The notes: generated from the letters alone by a model not told the origin. A DNA stretch of 17,719 bases from Fidelibacterota bacterium (GCA_002705575.1 PAHI01000013.1:1-17719); one strand, 5' to 3'. Positions 6,220 to 14,553 are shown, counted from the first letter of the stretch. A program made the numbers and translations.

Positions 6220-7674
6220 ATGAATAAAATCAACACACAAGAAAACCTGACTTTTGACGATGTTCTTCTTTGTCCTCAGTATTCTGAGGTTCTTCCATCT
6301 GATGTCTCTTTATCTACTAATTTAACTAAAAGAATAAATCTTAACATACCCTTTATAAGCGCAGCTATGGACACTGTTACTGAAAGCGAGATGGCTATAT
6401 CAATTGCAAGGCTTGGAGGTTTAGGAGTCATCCATAAAAATTTAACGCCTAAACAGCAGGCATTAGAAGTTGATAAAGTTAAAAGATCTGAAAGTGGAAT
6501 GATCTTAGACCCTATAACAATATCTCCTACTAAAAAAATAAAAGATGCAATGAATATTATGGCTCAATATAAAATTTCAGGTGTTCCTGTTGTGAAAAAG
6601 GGAAAAGTAGTAGGTATCTTAACTAATAGAGATATTAGGTTTGAGACTAATTTAGATTTGAAGGTGTCAGACAGAATGACAAAAAAGAATTTAATTTCAG
6701 TTTCTAAAAAAACATCTTTAGATTTAGCTAAGAAAAAATTGCAGGAACATAGAATAGAAAAACTGCTTGTTATAGATAAAGGCAAGCTTTGCGGTTTAAT
6801 AACAGTTAAAGATATTTTAAAAAAACAAAATTACCCTAATGCTTCAATAGATAGGTATGGCCGGCTTTTGGTAGGAGCTGCAATAGGTGTATCTAGCGAT
6901 ACAATAAAGAGAATTGAAGCCCTTAAAGAAGTTAATGTTGATCTTTTATTTATAGATACAGCTCATGCACATACAAAAATTGTTATTTCTATGATTGATA
7001 AGATTAAAAGTAAATATCCTGATTTAGAGATTGTTGTTGGTAATGTTGCAACAAAAGAAGCTTTCGAGTCGCTATGTAAAGCTGGTGCAGATGCTGTTAA
7101 GGTTGGTATTGGGGCTGGGTCAATATGTACTACAAGAATTATTGCAGGTGTTGGAGTTCCTCAGCTTTCTGCAGTACTTGATTGCAAAGATGCGTCTACT
7201 AAATATGGAGTTCCCTTAATATCTGATGGAGGAATGAGGTATTCTGGAGATATTGCTAAATCTCTTGGAGCTGGCTCTGACTCAGTCATGCTAGGAAGTA
7301 TGTTTGCTGGTGCAGATGAGAGTCCTGGTGAAATAGTTCTTTGGGAAGGAAGGACATTTAAAAAATATAGAGGAATGGGCTCCATAGGTGCAATGAAAAA
7401 TGGCGGTGGCGACAGATATTTTCAGTTTAAAAATAAAAAATTTGTTCCCGAGGGAATTGAGGGCATGGTGCCACAGAAAGGATCTTTAAAAGATATTATT
7501 TTTCAGTTATCGGGAGGACTAAAGTCATCTATGGGGTACTGTGGTGCAAAAAATATAAAAGATTTTCACTCAAAAGCTGTATTTAAAAAGATAACTAAGG
7601 CCGGTATAGTTGAAAGCCACCCTCATGATGTAAGCATAACAAAAGAATCTCCTAACTATAAAAAACCTATATAA
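6220..7674 (+). CDS. guaB: Inosine-5'-monophosphate dehydrogenase
   Basis: Oxidises IMP to XMP with NAD, the rate-limiting step towards GMP. The 484-residue length matches bacterial GuaB (~488). The N-terminal barrel part begins L-T-F-D-D-V-L-L, two CBS domains occupy about residues 93-203, and the catalytic loop [10 protein letters not shown] (297-305) has the nucleophile Cys303. NAD-side D-T-A-H-A-H (246-251), the R-G-M-G-S-I-G-A-M segment and the flap with P-E-G-I-E-G-M-V-P are all present. The C-terminus (T-K-E-S-P-N-Y) is normal. It is separated from the ammonia-lyase gene by 55 bp and has only a weak Shine-Dalgarno, so may have its own promoter. It complements purF, 2.6 kb upstream, in purine synthesis. 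It converges on rpsT with 17 bp between stops. Confidence 0.98.
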   Translation: MNKINTQENLTFDDVLLCPQYSEVLPSDVSLSTNLTKRINLNIPFISAAMDTVTESEMAISIARLGGLGVIHKNLTPKQQALEVDKVKRSESGMILDPITISPTKKIKDAMNIMAQYKISGVPVVKKGKVVGILTNRDIRFETNLDLKVSDRMTKKNLISVSKKTSLDLAKKKLQEHRIEKLLVIDKGKLCGLITVKDILKKQNYPNASIDRYGRLLVGAAIGVSSDTIKRIEALKEVNVDLLFIDTAHAHTKIVISMIDKIKSKYPDLEIVVGNVATKEAFESLCKAGADAVKVGIGAGSICTTRIIAGVGVPQLSAVLDCKDASTKYGVPLISDGGMRYSGDIAKSLGAGSDSVMLGSMFAGADESPGEIVLWEGRTFKKYRGMGSIGAMKNGGGDRYFQFKNKKFVPEGIEGMVPQKGSLKDIIFQLSGGLKSSMGYCGAKNIKDFHSKAVFKKITKAGIVESHPHDVSITKESPNYKKPI

Positions 7675-7694
7675 TTTTTTTTAAAGTAAAATTA
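7672..7694. terminator. Possible weak bidirectional terminator between guaB and rpsT
   Basis: TAATTTT (7672-7678) and AAAATTA (7688-7694) are inverted repeats that include both converging stop codons, with T8 at 7675-7682 on the plus strand. The stem is all A-T, so as an intrinsic terminator it would be weak. It is reported only because the two transcripts converge here with nothing better in between. Confidence 0.25.
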
Positions 7695-7943
7695 CAAGCT
7701 GTTGATGTAAGATCTTAGTTTAGATTTTTTATTGGAAGCTTTATTTTTATGTATGATGCCTTTTGCGGCAATTTTATCTATAGTTTTAGAAGCTTGACTA
7801 AATGCTTCTAAAGCATCTTCTTTCTTGTTAATTGATAAAACTTTTTTTACGGTAGAGCTTAGCAGAGATTTATAGTGTTTATTTCTATCTCTACGTTTTA
7901 TCGATTGACGAACTCGTTTTAATTCTGAACCTTTAGCAGACAT
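7692..7943 (-). CDS. rpsT: 30S ribosomal protein bS20
   Basis: Primary 16S rRNA-binding protein of the small subunit. It has 83 residues, usual for the family (~85-90). It is Lys/Arg-rich and helical, with the typical N-terminus S-A-K-G-S-E-L-K-R-V-R-Q-S, the R-R-D-R-N-K-H-Y segment, and the closing A-A-K-G-I-I-H-K-N-K-A-S-N-K-K-S-K-L core. The start is supported by AAGGA (minus strand, 7954-7950) six nt upstream of the ATG. It is a single gene, divergent from the Crp-like regulator gene. Confidence 0.96.
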   Translation of the reverse strand: MSAKGSELKRVRQSIKRRDRNKHYKSLLSSTVKKVLSINKKEDALEAFSQASKTIDKIAAKGIIHKNKASNKKSKLRSYINSL

Positions 7944-8081
7944 TTATATTCCTTTTTAAAATGTTCACTAATTTATTTATATATTATTATAGATTCAAAT
8001 ATAATTTTAAGTATTTTAATTGTTTTATATACATAATAAGACTAATTTTCAGTACCCATTTACACAAAAAGAGGTTTTAGA
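7944..8081. promoter_or_regulatory. Divergent rpsT / crp-like promoter region
   Basis: 138 bp between divergent starts. There are two consensus -10-like hexamers in opposite orientation: TATAAT on the minus strand at 7991-7986 (towards rpsT) and on the plus strand at 8000-8005 (towards the regulator gene). Neither has a good -35; upstream of the plus -10 is TTATAT (7977-7982, 17-bp spacing). Each gene has a clear Shine-Dalgarno: AAGGA for rpsT (7950-7954) and GAGG (8071-8074, 7 nt before the ATG) for the regulator. No TTGAT-N4-ATCAA or CRP-type dyad is visible. The promoter calls are tentative given the AT richness. Confidence 0.4.
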
Positions 8082-8759
8082 ATGAAAGATTTTTTAGAGT
8101 CAATAAATATTTTTTACGATGTTTCGTCTGATCAAATTGATAAAATAACCTCTTTGTGTAAAACAAAAAATTATCCTAAAAATAGTATGATAATCCTTGA
8201 AGAAGAATATGGAGACAAGCTTTTTATTGTAAAAAAAGGTACCGTTAAAATAACTAGAGTTAATGATGAAGGTAAAGAGGTCATATTAGCTCTTTTAGGT
8301 GTTGGTGATTTTTTTGGAGAAATGGCTATTTTAGATGGTAAGTCAAGGTCCGCTAATGCTTTAGCGCAGGAGAAGTGTGAGCTAATAACGATAAATAGGG
8401 AAGATTTTTTAGATATCTTGAAAAACAATTTCCAGATTTGTATGAATTTATTAGAAGAGCTCGCAGTTAGGCTGAGAAAATCCGACCAACAAATAGAAGC
8501 TCTTTCTTTGTCAGATGCAGAGCATAGAATAGGTGTTTCTTTATTAAATATAGCTGAAGATATGGGGGTGATAAAGCAAGGAATGGTTACAATTGAAAAT
8601 CTTCCCTATCAGCAAGATATTGCTAACATGGCTGGAACATCTAGAGAGACAGTTTCTAGAGTTCTGAAAATGTTTGAAGATCGTATGCTCATTACAAAAA
8701 CAGGTCATACTTTGAAAATTTCTGATTATAGGTTTTTTAAACGTATTTTTGGTGGCTAG
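8082..8759 (+). CDS. Crp/Fnr family transcriptional regulator
   Basis: A 225-residue activator/repressor. The N-terminal cyclic-nucleotide-binding jelly roll spans about 15-110. The phosphate-binding cassette F-G-E-M-A-I-L-D-G-K-S-R-S-A (78-91) keeps the Glu and the Arg89-Ser90 pair used by E. coli CRP to hold the cAMP phosphate. A long dimerisation helix (~110-140) follows, then a winged helix-turn-helix with Q-Q-D-I-A-N-M-A-G-T-S-R-E-T-V-S-R-V-L-K (177-196), whose recognition helix resembles other family members. The N-terminal cysteines needed for an FNR Fe-S cluster are absent, so oxygen sensing by that route is unlikely. It heads the nine-gene plus-strand run, 9 bp before meaB, and may regulate its own operon, though no binding site was found. 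The effector (cAMP or other) is unproven. Confidence 0.92.
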   Translation: MKDFLESINIFYDVSSDQIDKITSLCKTKNYPKNSMIILEEEYGDKLFIVKKGTVKITRVNDEGKEVILALLGVGDFFGEMAILDGKSRSANALAQEKCELITINREDFLDILKNNFQICMNLLEELAVRLRKSDQQIEALSLSDAEHRIGVSLLNIAEDMGVIKQGMVTIENLPYQQDIANMAGTSRETVSRVLKMFEDRMLITKTGHTLKISDYRFFKRIFGG

Positions 8760-8768
8760 CTTTAAAAT

Positions 8769-9701
8769 TTGATAAAATCTTTGATTTCAGGTTTAGTTAA
8801 AAAAAATATTATAGATTTAGCAAAATCTATTACCATTGTCGAAAATAGATCTTCTGGCTATAAGGAGCTTTTATCTGAGCTCTCCCCATCAGAAAAAAAA
8901 TGTCATAAAATTGGAATCACAGGGCCTCCTGGGTCTGGAAAGAGCACCTTAACTAATGCTTTGTGTAAAAAAATTATCAAACAAAATAAAAAAGTTGGAG
9001 TGATTTGCGTTGATCCTAGTAGTCCGTTTCAGGGTGGAGCTATACTAGGTGACAGAATTAGAATGAAAGATTTAAACCCTACAGATGTTTTTATTAGAAG
9101 TTTTTCTTCTCGTGGTAGCCTTGGCGGTTTATCTCAAAGTATATTAAATGTAGAAAGTTTGTACGAATCTTTTGGTTTTGATGTTATTGTGTACGAAACT
9201 GTAGGGGTCGGGCAAATAGAATTAGATATCGTTGATATATGCGATACCCTACTATTATGCTTGACTCCAGAGTCAGGAGATGAAATACAAATGATGAAGT
9301 CAGGATTACTAGAATGTTGTGATGTTATTGCAATCAACAAATCTGACCGTGATGGAGCTGATAGATTAAAAATATCGCTTCAGCAGATATTTGACATAAG
9401 CAGTAAAATATGGACTGCACCCATTATTAATACAGTTGGAATAAAAGATTTAGGTATTAATAAATTACTTTTAGAAATAGAAGGTCATTATAAATTTCTA
9501 TCTTCTAATAATGATCTGAAGAATAAAGTAAAAAGTAGGTATATTTCTAAATTGAAAAATTTAGCGCAAGAATATCTTTTAGATAGTTTTTTTAACAATG
9601 AAAGAGAGCAATTAATTGAAGATGAACTTTCGAAAGATGATGTTGATAGAATTTCAGTATATAGTCTTTTTGAAAAAATCAAATATTTAGATGAAAAATA
9701 G
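8769..9701 (+). CDS. meaB: MeaB/ArgK-type GTPase, methylmalonyl-CoA mutase chaperone
   Basis: A G3E P-loop GTPase that protects and reloads B12-dependent methylmalonyl-CoA mutase. The 310 residues are near the family norm (~310-330). Walker A is G-P-P-G-S-G-K-S (52-59), then V-D-P-S-S-P (81-86), I-L-G-D-R-I-R-M, E-T-V-G-V-G-Q (143-149) and N-K-S-D (190-193), all diagnostic of MeaB. The proposed start is TTG at 8769. No ATG lies upstream in frame near enough, and the Shine-Dalgarno is poor (GGTGG at 8752-8756), so the exact start is uncertain. The mutase genes are not in the window, but the epimerase of the same pathway is encoded five genes downstream in the same run, supporting this assignment. 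E. coli ArgK (YgfD) is the same family; an arginine-transport role is not implied. Confidence 0.93.
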   Translation: MIKSLISGLVKKNIIDLAKSITIVENRSSGYKELLSELSPSEKKCHKIGITGPPGSGKSTLTNALCKKIIKQNKKVGVICVDPSSPFQGGAILGDRIRMKDLNPTDVFIRSFSSRGSLGGLSQSILNVESLYESFGFDVIVYETVGVGQIELDIVDICDTLLLCLTPESGDEIQMMKSGLLECCDVIAINKSDRDGADRLKISLQQIFDISSKIWTAPIINTVGIKDLGINKLLLEIEGHYKFLSSNNDLKNKVKSRYISKLKNLAQEYLLDSFFNNEREQLIEDELSKDDVDRISVYSLFEKIKYLDEK

Positions 9702-10416
9702 CAATAAAATGACATTTTGGGAGCATCTTGATGAATTAAGGATTCGTATAATTTTTTGCATCATATCTATAGTTTTTTTTTCTTCTTTTTTTTATTTTTT
9801 TGCAGATCAAATCTATAACTTTATATTAGAGCCTATTCGGTCAGAAAATCTGAGCAATATAAGTGAAGTTTTTACTAGTCTTACTTCTCCCTTTTTTTTA
9901 AATATTCAAGTTTCATTTTTTTGTGGATTGTTTTTTTCTGTTCCAGTTATACTTTATAATATTTTTCGGTTTGTATATCCTGCTGTTGGAAAGATTAATT
10001 TTTTAAGTTTATTGTCAGCTCTTTTTTTCAGTATCATCTTGTTTGTAGTTGGAGTTTACTTATCTTATTCTACCATTATTCCTCTTAGTGTTTCATTTTT
10101 CACATCTTTTAATGATCAAAATCAAGGAATTACTATGATTTTAAGTATTAATAGCTTGATATCCTTTTTTACATCTATAATGTTTTTTGCAGGCGTTGTT
10201 TTTCAAGGCCCTATAATTGTAGTTTTTTTATCAAGATTGAAAATATTAACGGCATCACAGATGGCTGAAAAAAGAAGATATGCAGTTTTAAGTTTTTTTA
10301 TATTTGCTGCTTTTATAAGTCCTCCTGATGTAGTTAGTCAAATAATATTAGCCTCTATAATGATTCTTTTATACGAAGTTTGTATTTTTATAATGAGATT
10401 TTTTAATAAGAGATAG
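9691..10416 (+). CDS. tatC: Sec-independent protein translocase TatC
   Basis: Core receptor of the twin-arginine export pathway in the inner membrane. The 241 residues have six predicted spans. Hallmarks are M-T-F-W-E-H-L-D-E-L-R at the N-terminus (Glu15), Pro48, Phe94 and the late I-S-P-P-D-V-V-S-Q (209-217). With the ATG at 9691 the numbering matches E. coli TatC at these sites; an alternative ATG at 9709 would remove the 11-bp overlap with meaB and leave a 7-bp gap, and neither has a strong Shine-Dalgarno. Two usually conserved glutamates are changed: the equivalent of E. coli Glu103 in the first cytoplasmic loop is Asn103 (P-A-V-G-K-I-N), and that of Glu170 is Gln172 (V-V-F-Q-G-P). No tatA or tatB is in the window. 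Phe runs make this the most T-rich gene here. Confidence 0.95.
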   Translation: MKNSNKMTFWEHLDELRIRIIFCIISIVFFSSFFYFFADQIYNFILEPIRSENLSNISEVFTSLTSPFFLNIQVSFFCGLFFSVPVILYNIFRFVYPAVGKINFLSLLSALFFSIILFVVGVYLSYSTIIPLSVSFFTSFNDQNQGITMILSINSLISFFTSIMFFAGVVFQGPIIVVFLSRLKILTASQMAEKRRYAVLSFFIFAAFISPPDVVSQIILASIMILLYEVCIFIMRFFNKR

Positions 10417-10420
10417 GTAT

Positions 10421-11371
10421 ATGTTTAACGATATTTTAATCAAAGAATTTAAAGAATTTGAGGTTAAGTATGATAAGTATACATCATCAGATGTAAGGCT
10501 GATTGATGTTGTAGTTAAATATTTGTCTAAACATAAAGGTAAAATGCTACGTCCAGCATTAGTTTTTCAAATAGCTAAATCTTTAGGAGGCAAAGTAAAT
10601 GATAAAACTTATGTTGTAGCATGTCTTGTTGAAATGATTCATGTAGCTACCCTTATTCATGATGATATAGTTGATGAATCAGAATTAAGGAGAGGTTGGC
10701 CAACTATTGGTAAAATCTGGAAAAATAAAACATCAATTTTAGTAGGTGATTATTTGTTTTCTAAAGCCTTGTCATCAATTATTGATTTAAAGGATTTTAA
10801 ATCAATTCAGATTCTATCAGCAGCAGCTACTAGTCTTAGTCGTGGAGAAATTCTTCAGATTGAGAAATCAAAATCTCGATATATGGATGAAGATGTGTAT
10901 TTTAAGATGATTGAAGATAAAACAGCGTCTTTATTTATGGCTGCATGTGAATTGTCTGCGCGTACAGTTACAAGTGATAATCAATTAATAGAGAAGTCAA
11001 GACAATTTGGTAAAAATTTTGGAATTGCGTATCAAATTAAGGATGATATAGATGATGTTGTTGGTTCTTCAGATAGATTAGGCAAACCTACAAACTTAGA
11101 TATAAAAAAAAATATGATAACTCTTCCATATATATACTCTTTAAATGATATGGATAAAAAATCGAGATTATTATTTATCAATAAATTGAAGTCTTTATCA
11201 AAAAAAAATAAAACCAAAGAAATAAAAAAAGAAATTGATAAATACGATGGATTAAAAAAAACAAAATCAGTTTTGCGTTCATACATAGATAAATCAAATA
11301 AATTCATGGATGAGATTTGTAGAGATAGTAAGAATTCATTTATTATGAATAGGGTTTTTAATGATAAGTGA
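10421..11371 (+). CDS. Long-chain polyprenyl diphosphate synthase
   Basis: A trans-prenyltransferase that builds a C30-C45-type chain for respiratory quinones from FPP/GPP and IPP (IspB/HepT type). The 316 residues have the first Asp-rich motif D-D-I-V-D (81-85) in L-I-H-D-D-I-V-D-E-S-E-L-R-R-G, and the second D-D-I-D-D (208-212) in Y-Q-I-K-D-D. The small residue Ala at position five before the first motif fits a long-chain product rather than FPP or GGPP, where a bulky aromatic caps the pocket. G-K-P-T-N-L-D follows the second motif as usual. It lies 4 bp after tatC and overlaps pgsA by 11 bp. The exact chain length and quinone type cannot be read from sequence. Confidence 0.93.
   Translation: MFNDILIKEFKEFEVKYDKYTSSDVRLIDVVVKYLSKHKGKMLRPALVFQIAKSLGGKVNDKTYVVACLVEMIHVATLIHDDIVDESELRRGWPTIGKIWKNKTSILVGDYLFSKALSSIIDLKDFKSIQILSAAATSLSRGEILQIEKSKSRYMDEDVYFKMIEDKTASLFMAACELSARTVTSDNQLIEKSRQFGKNFGIAYQIKDDIDDVVGSSDRLGKPTNLDIKKNMITLPYIYSLNDMDKKSRLLFINKLKSLSKKNKTKEIKKEIDKYDGLKKTKSVLRSYIDKSNKFMDEICRDSKNSFIMNRVFNDK
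11351..11360 (+). promoter_or_regulatory. Ribosome binding site deciding the pgsA start
   Basis: AGGG at 11351-11354 lies 6 nt before the ATG at 11361 and favours it over the in-frame ATG at 11382, which has only an A-rich leader. Confidence 0.5.
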
Positions 11372-11978
11372 TAAAAAAAAGATGATTTTTAATTTCCCAA
11401 ACTTTATATCAATATCTAGAATAATCTTATGCTTTCCTTTGATATATTTTTTAAATAGAGTTCCTTCAGAACTATATTACAAAGACTTTCAGTATTATTA
11501 TGTTGATTTAATTGTGGTCTTCTTTATAATTGTTTTAATGATTTCTACAGATATACTAGATGGCTTTATAGCTAGAAGGCTTGATAAAGTTACTAATTTT
11601 GGAAAATTGATTGATCCTGTGGCTGATAAGATTAGCATATTAATTGTAATTATTTATTTAACTCAGAAAGCAGGCATTGATGGCTTTTTAATCTTGATTT
11701 ATTTTCTTATTCTTTTTTTTAGAGATATGATGATAGGGATTGTAGGAGTTTTTCTAATGAATAAGCATGGGCTTAGTTTTGATTCTATTAATAGTGGTAA
11801 ATGGTTTGTTGCATTTTCTTCTTTAATGCTTTTGACATTTATATATGATCCTATTTTAATTAAGTTTGAATATCTTAAATGGTACTTTTATTCAATATCG
11901 ATGATTCTTATGTTATATAGTTTTTTTGAGTATTATATTAGATATTCAAGGAATTTTAAAAATGAAAAATCTAATTAA
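11361..11978 (+). CDS. pgsA: CDP-diacylglycerol-glycerol-3-phosphate 3-phosphatidyltransferase
   Basis: Makes phosphatidylglycerol phosphate from CDP-diacylglycerol and glycerol 3-phosphate, the committed step to phosphatidylglycerol, in the inner membrane. The 205-residue length is slightly longer than E. coli PgsA (182). The CDP-alcohol phosphotransferase signature is complete: D67-G68-x2-A71-R72-x8-G81-x3-D85-x3-D89, preceded by Asp64. The N-terminus reads N-F-P-N-F-I-S-I-S-R-I, typical for the enzyme. Several membrane spans follow, and there is a tyrosine-rich insert near 38-47. It overlaps the upstream prenyl synthase gene by 11 bp and the ftsY start by 17 bp, so translation is probably coupled. 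Phosphatidylserine or cardiolipin synthase of the same superfamily is less likely given the N-terminal signature. Confidence 0.92.
   Translation: MISDKKKMIFNFPNFISISRIILCFPLIYFLNRVPSELYYKDFQYYYVDLIVVFFIIVLMISTDILDGFIARRLDKVTNFGKLIDPVADKISILIVIIYLTQKAGIDGFLILIYFLILFFRDMMIGIVGVFLMNKHGLSFDSINSGKWFVAFSSLMLLTFIYDPILIKFEYLKWYFYSISMILMLYSFFEYYIRYSRNFKNEKSN
11948..11952 (+). promoter_or_regulatory. Ribosome binding site deciding the ftsY start
   Basis: AAGGA within the end of pgsA, 9 nt before the ATG at 11962. It supports that start over the ATG at 11926, which would add 12 residues lacking FtsY character. Confidence 0.6.
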
Positions 11979-12858
11979 AGAGACTTTTAAAGGTTTAACT
12001 AAGAGCAGGAAAAAAATACTTAATGCTTTTTCGTTTATATCAGGTAAAAAGTATATAGATGAAAAATCAATAATTGGGTTTGAAGCATTATTATTATCTT
12101 CAGATGTAGGCCTTGAAGTTACTGATGAAGTTGTAAATAGTATAAAAAAAATGTCAGATAAAAATGCTCTCCCTTTAAATTTGGTTAAACAGAAAATAAA
12201 ATCATTGATAAACATAGATATTGATGAAAAAGAGAATTCTAAAATAATCCAAGTTGTGGGAGTTAATGGCGTTGGAAAAACTACTTGTTGTGCAAAAATT
12301 GCAGAATATTATAAAAATCAAGGCTTGAAGACAATTGTAATTGGGGCTGATACGTATAGATCTGCTGCTTCTAATCAAATAAAATTCTGGTGTGATTCAA
12401 ATAGCATAGATTGTATTGTTTCTAAAAATGCAAAAAACCCTTCCTCTCTCTTATATGAGTCTTTATCATCTATAAATTTAGATGATACAGATAAAGTTAT
12501 AATAGATACAGCAGGAAGACTTCATACTTCTTTAAATTTAATGCAAGAACTAAAAAAAATGGAGTCTGTTATTTCAAAATTTTCAAATAATTATGCCAAT
12601 TGGATTGCAATTGATGCTATAACAGGACAAAACTCTGCTAATCAAATAGGTGTTTTCGCTAATTATCTTAAATTATGTGGTATTATTATTAATAAAATGG
12701 ATGGTTCATCTAAAGGAGGGGTTATCTTGCCTGCCATAAAAAAATACAAAATTCCTTTTAAGTTTATAGGTGTTGGAGAAAATATTAATGATTTAATTCC
12801 TTTCGATTTTGATAGATATTTAGATGGTCTTTTAGGTCTTTATGATGAAAAAAATTAA
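11962..12858 (+). CDS. ftsY: Signal recognition particle receptor FtsY
   Basis: SRP receptor GTPase that delivers ribosome-nascent chain complexes to the Sec translocon. With the start at 11962 it is 298 residues, a short FtsY consisting of the helical N domain (~1-85) and G domain without the acidic A domain of E. coli FtsY. Motifs: G-V-N-G-V-G-K-T-T (100-108), D-T-Y-R-S-A-A-S-N-Q (130-139), D-T-A-G-R (182-186), D-A-I-T-G-Q-N-S (218-225), N-K-M-D-G-S-S-K-G-G (244-253) and the FtsY-type G-V-G-E-N-I-N-D-L-I-P-F (270-281). The usual T-K-x-D guanine motif begins with Asn here, a mild variation. Ffh is ruled out by the absence of an M domain. It overlaps pgsA by 17 bp and rimO by 17 bp. Confidence 0.95.
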   Translation: MKNLIKETFKGLTKSRKKILNAFSFISGKKYIDEKSIIGFEALLLSSDVGLEVTDEVVNSIKKMSDKNALPLNLVKQKIKSLINIDIDEKENSKIIQVVGVNGVGKTTCCAKIAEYYKNQGLKTIVIGADTYRSAASNQIKFWCDSNSIDCIVSKNAKNPSSLLYESLSSINLDDTDKVIIDTAGRLHTSLNLMQELKKMESVISKFSNNYANWIAIDAITGQNSANQIGVFANYLKLCGIIINKMDGSSKGGVILPAIKKYKIPFKFIGVGENINDLIPFDFDRYLDGLLGLYDEKN

Positions 12859-14131
12859 TATTATTACTTTAGGCTGCTCTAAAAATATTTATGATTCTGA
12901 GCTCATTTTAGGCGGTTTAAAAAAGAATGATTTCATAATAGTAGATGAGCCCGTAGATGCTGATTATGTGATTGTCAATACATGCGGTTTTTTAGATTCA
13001 GCAAGAGAAGAGAGCATAGATTATATATTAGATGTAGAAGAATTAAGAAAAGCTAATAAAATTGAATCTCTTATAGTTGCTGGTTGTATGTCTGAACGTT
13101 TTGCTAAAGATCTTAAAAAAGAACTTAAGTATGTTGATTGTTATTTTGGGACAGATGAAACCTCTAAAATAATTGAGTATATATGTGCAAATGAATATGC
13201 AGATTATGACCCTGACTTCAAAAGGATGCTACTAACTCCTTCTCATTATGGATATTTGAAAATTTCAGAAGGTTGTGATAACGGTTGTTCATTTTGCTCT
13301 ATTCCTTTAATGAGAGGTCTTCAGAAAAGCCAGCCTATAGAGTGGAATGTTCAAGAAGCAAAAAGGATGGTGGCGAATGGAGTTAAAGAGCTATTGGTGA
13401 TAGCGCAAGATTCTACTGCATATGGTTGGGACTTAAGGCCTAAGGTTGCTCTCTCTGATTTATTATATAGTCTAAATGAAATAGAGGATTTAAAATGGAT
13501 AAGATTACATTATTCTCATCCGGCTCACCTACAAGACAAACTTATTAATTGCTTTAAAAATTTAGATAAGTTAACTCCATATATCGATATGCCTATTCAA
13601 CATGCATCTAATGATGTTCTTAGAGATATGCGCAGAGGGCTAAAGATAGATGGGATTAAAAGAAAGATAGATAAAATAAGGAAAATTAACCCTGATATTG
13701 CAATTAGAACATCTATGATTGTAGGTTTTCCCAATGAAAATGATGATGATTTTTTGAAGCTTTGCAATTTTATTAAAGATGTTGAATTTGATAGGCTTGG
13801 AGTTTTCGTGTATTCTGAAGAACAAGGAACACATGGTGCCGATGCTTTTGAAGATAACGTTCCTTATAAAATAAAAAAAGAAAGATTAGATGAGCTTATG
13901 TCTATACAGCAAAATATAAACTTCAATAAAAATAAATCTCTTGTAGGTACTATCCAAGAAGTTGTTATAGATATCAATACCGAAGACGGTAAATCTATCG
14001 GTAGAACTTTCAGAGATTCCCCAGATATAGATAACACTATTGTTATTGATAGAAAATTGAATATTGGAGAGTTTTATGATGTTTCTATATCTAAATGCAC
14101 TAATTATAGTTTGATTGGAAAAGTATCATGA
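12842..14131 (+). CDS. rimO: Ribosomal protein uS12 methylthiotransferase RimO
   Basis: Radical SAM enzyme that methylthiolates Asp88 (E. coli numbering) of ribosomal protein S12. The 429 residues are normal for RimO. The N-terminal UPF0004 domain has Cys12 (T-L-G-C-S-K-N), Cys48 (N-T-C-G-F) and Cys82 (A-G-C-M-S-E-R) for one 4Fe-4S cluster. The radical SAM motif C145-x3-C149-x2-C152 (E-G-C-D-N-G-C-S-F-C-S-I-P) holds the second, and a TRAM domain closes the protein. The segment A-G-C-M-S-E-R and the post-cluster S-I-P-L-M-R-G-L fit RimO rather than MiaB. Start at 12842 or at the next codon (both ATG); either overlaps ftsY. It ends in a 4-bp overlap with the epimerase gene. Its similarity to Bacteroidota/Chlorobi-type RimO is one of the lineage hints. 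Confidence 0.95.
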   Translation: MMKKINIITLGCSKNIYDSELILGGLKKNDFIIVDEPVDADYVIVNTCGFLDSAREESIDYILDVEELRKANKIESLIVAGCMSERFAKDLKKELKYVDCYFGTDETSKIIEYICANEYADYDPDFKRMLLTPSHYGYLKISEGCDNGCSFCSIPLMRGLQKSQPIEWNVQEAKRMVANGVKELLVIAQDSTAYGWDLRPKVALSDLLYSLNEIEDLKWIRLHYSHPAHLQDKLINCFKNLDKLTPYIDMPIQHASNDVLRDMRRGLKIDGIKRKIDKIRKINPDIAIRTSMIVGFPNENDDDFLKLCNFIKDVEFDRLGVFVYSEEQGTHGADAFEDNVPYKIKKERLDELMSIQQNINFNKNKSLVGTIQEVVIDINTEDGKSIGRTFRDSPDIDNTIVIDRKLNIGEFYDVSISKCTNYSLIGKVS

Positions 14132-14553
14132 TTAAACGAAATTTTAAGATATTAAAAGTAGACCATATTGCTATCGCTACATTATCATCTGAAAAAATGA
14201 ACTATTTTTTAGAAAATGTCATAGGCTTAGAATGTGTATTGGAAGAAAAAATAGAATCTGAAAAAGTTAAAGTTTCAAAGTTTAGTCTTAAAAATTTAAA
14301 TATTGAAGTTTTGAATCCCATATCTAAAGATTCTCCTATATCGAATTATTTGAAGAAACAGAAAACTGGAGTGCATCATATTTGTCTTTTGGTAGATAAT
14401 ATTAAAGAAGCTATTTTGTATTTTAAAAGTAACAAAATAGGAGTCATATATGATACTCCAAGGTTAGGAGCTATGGGTAAGCTTGTTACTTTTTTGAACC
14501 CTAAAGATACTAATGGTATTCTTATAGAAATTTCTCAAAATAGTTTAAGTTGA
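14128..14553 (+). CDS. mce: Methylmalonyl-CoA epimerase
   Basis: Interconverts (S)- and (R)-methylmalonyl-CoA between propionyl-CoA carboxylase and the B12-dependent mutase. The 141 residues belong to the vicinal oxygen chelate (glyoxalase) fold with two beta-alpha-beta3 halves. Likely metal ligands are His13 (V-D-H-I-A-I-A), Glu60 (I-E-V-L-N-P), His83/His84 (G-V-H-H-I-C-L) and Glu134 (L-I-E-I). The start overlaps the rimO stop (ATGA) and the stop overlaps the uvrC start (TTGA). The presence of meaB in the same run supports the methylmalonyl-CoA role over other glyoxalase-family activities. Confidence 0.9.
   Translation: MIKRNFKILKVDHIAIATLSSEKMNYFLENVIGLECVLEEKIESEKVKVSKFSLKNLNIEVLNPISKDSPISNYLKKQKTGVHHICLLVDNIKEAILYFKSNKIGVIYDTPRLGAMGKLVTFLNPKDTNGILIEISQNSLS

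Noticed and set aside
7944..8081. CRP/FNR operator for autoregulation of the regulator gene
   Set aside because: No TTGAT-N4-ATCAA or TGTGA-N6-TCACA type dyad could be found in the divergent region.
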